Below, piece after piece: positions 63,841 to 64,000 of a DNA stretch of 64,000 nt (the first letter of the stretch is position 1; every line of letters starts with the position of its first letter). Made by a program: the position numbers and the translations under genes. A model generated the notes under the pieces. That model searched no databases and had not been told where the DNA came from. It saw nothing but the letters and a program-made list of their open reading frames with translations. Source of the stretch: Bryobacter sp. (lineage in GTDB: Bacteria > Acidobacteriota > Terriglobia > Bryobacterales > Bryobacteraceae); the NCBI GenBank assembly GCA_022843625.1, contig JALHNH010000029.1:1-64000 (forward strand). Reading direction: 5' to 3'.

Positions 63841-64000
63841 ATGAAACTTATCGGACGGATTTTTTCGGCATTACTGTTTGTGGGATTGACTCCCTCCTGG
63901 GCGGCGGTTATTAATTTCGACGACCTCACCACCAGAGATAACTTCTTTGAGTTGGGAATTAACAACACCTATCAAGGATATGTTTGGAGCACGACCCTGG
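63841..64000 (+). CDS. exported protein, 5' end only
   Basis: 53 codons are visible before the window ends. A signal peptide (MKLIGRIFSALLFVGLTPSW, then AA) precedes VINFDDLTTRDNFFELGINN. The phrase INFDDL soon after the signal, with a later GYVWS, is common in PEP-CTERM-sorted extracellular proteins, but the sorting signal would lie outside the window. AGAGGGA upstream of ATG 63841 is a fair ribosome site. Confidence 0.7.
   Translation, partial: MKLIGRIFSALLFVGLTPSWAAVINFDDLTTRDNFFELGINNTYQGYVWSTTL

Overview
The window looks like chromosome from an acidobacterium of the Solibacter/Bryobacter lineage. Three things point there: Oar-like TonB-dependent receptors with an N-terminal carboxypeptidase-regulatory domain (1-2461 and 37811-40696); large exported proteins ending in the roughly 200-residue C-terminal domain known mainly from Solibacter (17640-21569 and 24346-27813); and an acidobacterial-type secreted protein at 21930-24212. 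The assignment rests on remembered family features, not on a search. No rRNA, tRNA, CRISPR array or intact insertion sequence was seen.

Layout. 1-4.3 kb: the 5' part of a TonB-dependent receptor, divergent from deoC, then an O-methyltransferase whose natural N-terminus is cut by an amber codon. 4.4-21.6 kb: one long plus-strand array that starts with an ECF sigma factor and anti-sigma factor and continues through a type II secretion system (gspE, F, G, H, I, J, K, L-like, M-like, C-like, D) into a large exported adhesin-like protein. 21.9-27.8 kb: two further secreted proteins, each followed by a hairpin, that are plausible clients of the secretion system. 27.9-32.4 kb: histidine kinase and response regulator, an LTxxQ periplasmic protein and a di-haem cytochrome c peroxidase. 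32.4-37.3 kb (minus): ABC-F ATPase, NlpC/P60-like hydrolase, class I methyltransferase, a peptidoglycan-binding-like protein with Ala-Ala-Lys-Gly repeats, and a SET-domain methyltransferase overlapping it. 37.4-42.0 kb: Cys-rich exported protein, TonB-dependent receptor and BNR-repeat protein. 42.0-45.4 kb: a decayed UDP-galactopyranose-mutase-like gene, a Rossmann epimerase and a SIS-domain protein. 45.4-53.8 kb (minus): ROK protein, MFS transporter, PAP2 phosphatase, PLD-helicase-DUF3427 protein and a membrane Ser/Thr kinase. 53.8-55.8 kb: SMP-30 lactonase, a small exported protein and a broken NmrA-like gene. 56.0-62.6 kb: the most striking module, see below. 62.6-64 kb: a tyrosine-phosphatase remnant, a small exported protein, a short gene scrap and the start of an exported protein.

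The best candidate for an undescribed system is 56054-62539. A gingipain/caspase-like cysteine peptidase with its His and Cys motifs faces a tightly coupled two-gene unit: a CHAT protease fused to a SIR2-like domain, and an nSTAND ATPase with a transmembrane segment and a C-terminal propeller. This is the architecture expected of an NLR-like conflict or cell-death system. It is bordered by gene remnants on both sides, as if it had been inserted. A second candidate is the overlapping pair of SET methyltransferase and lysine-bearing repeat protein at 32.4-33.9 kb, which looks like an enzyme with its own dedicated substrate.
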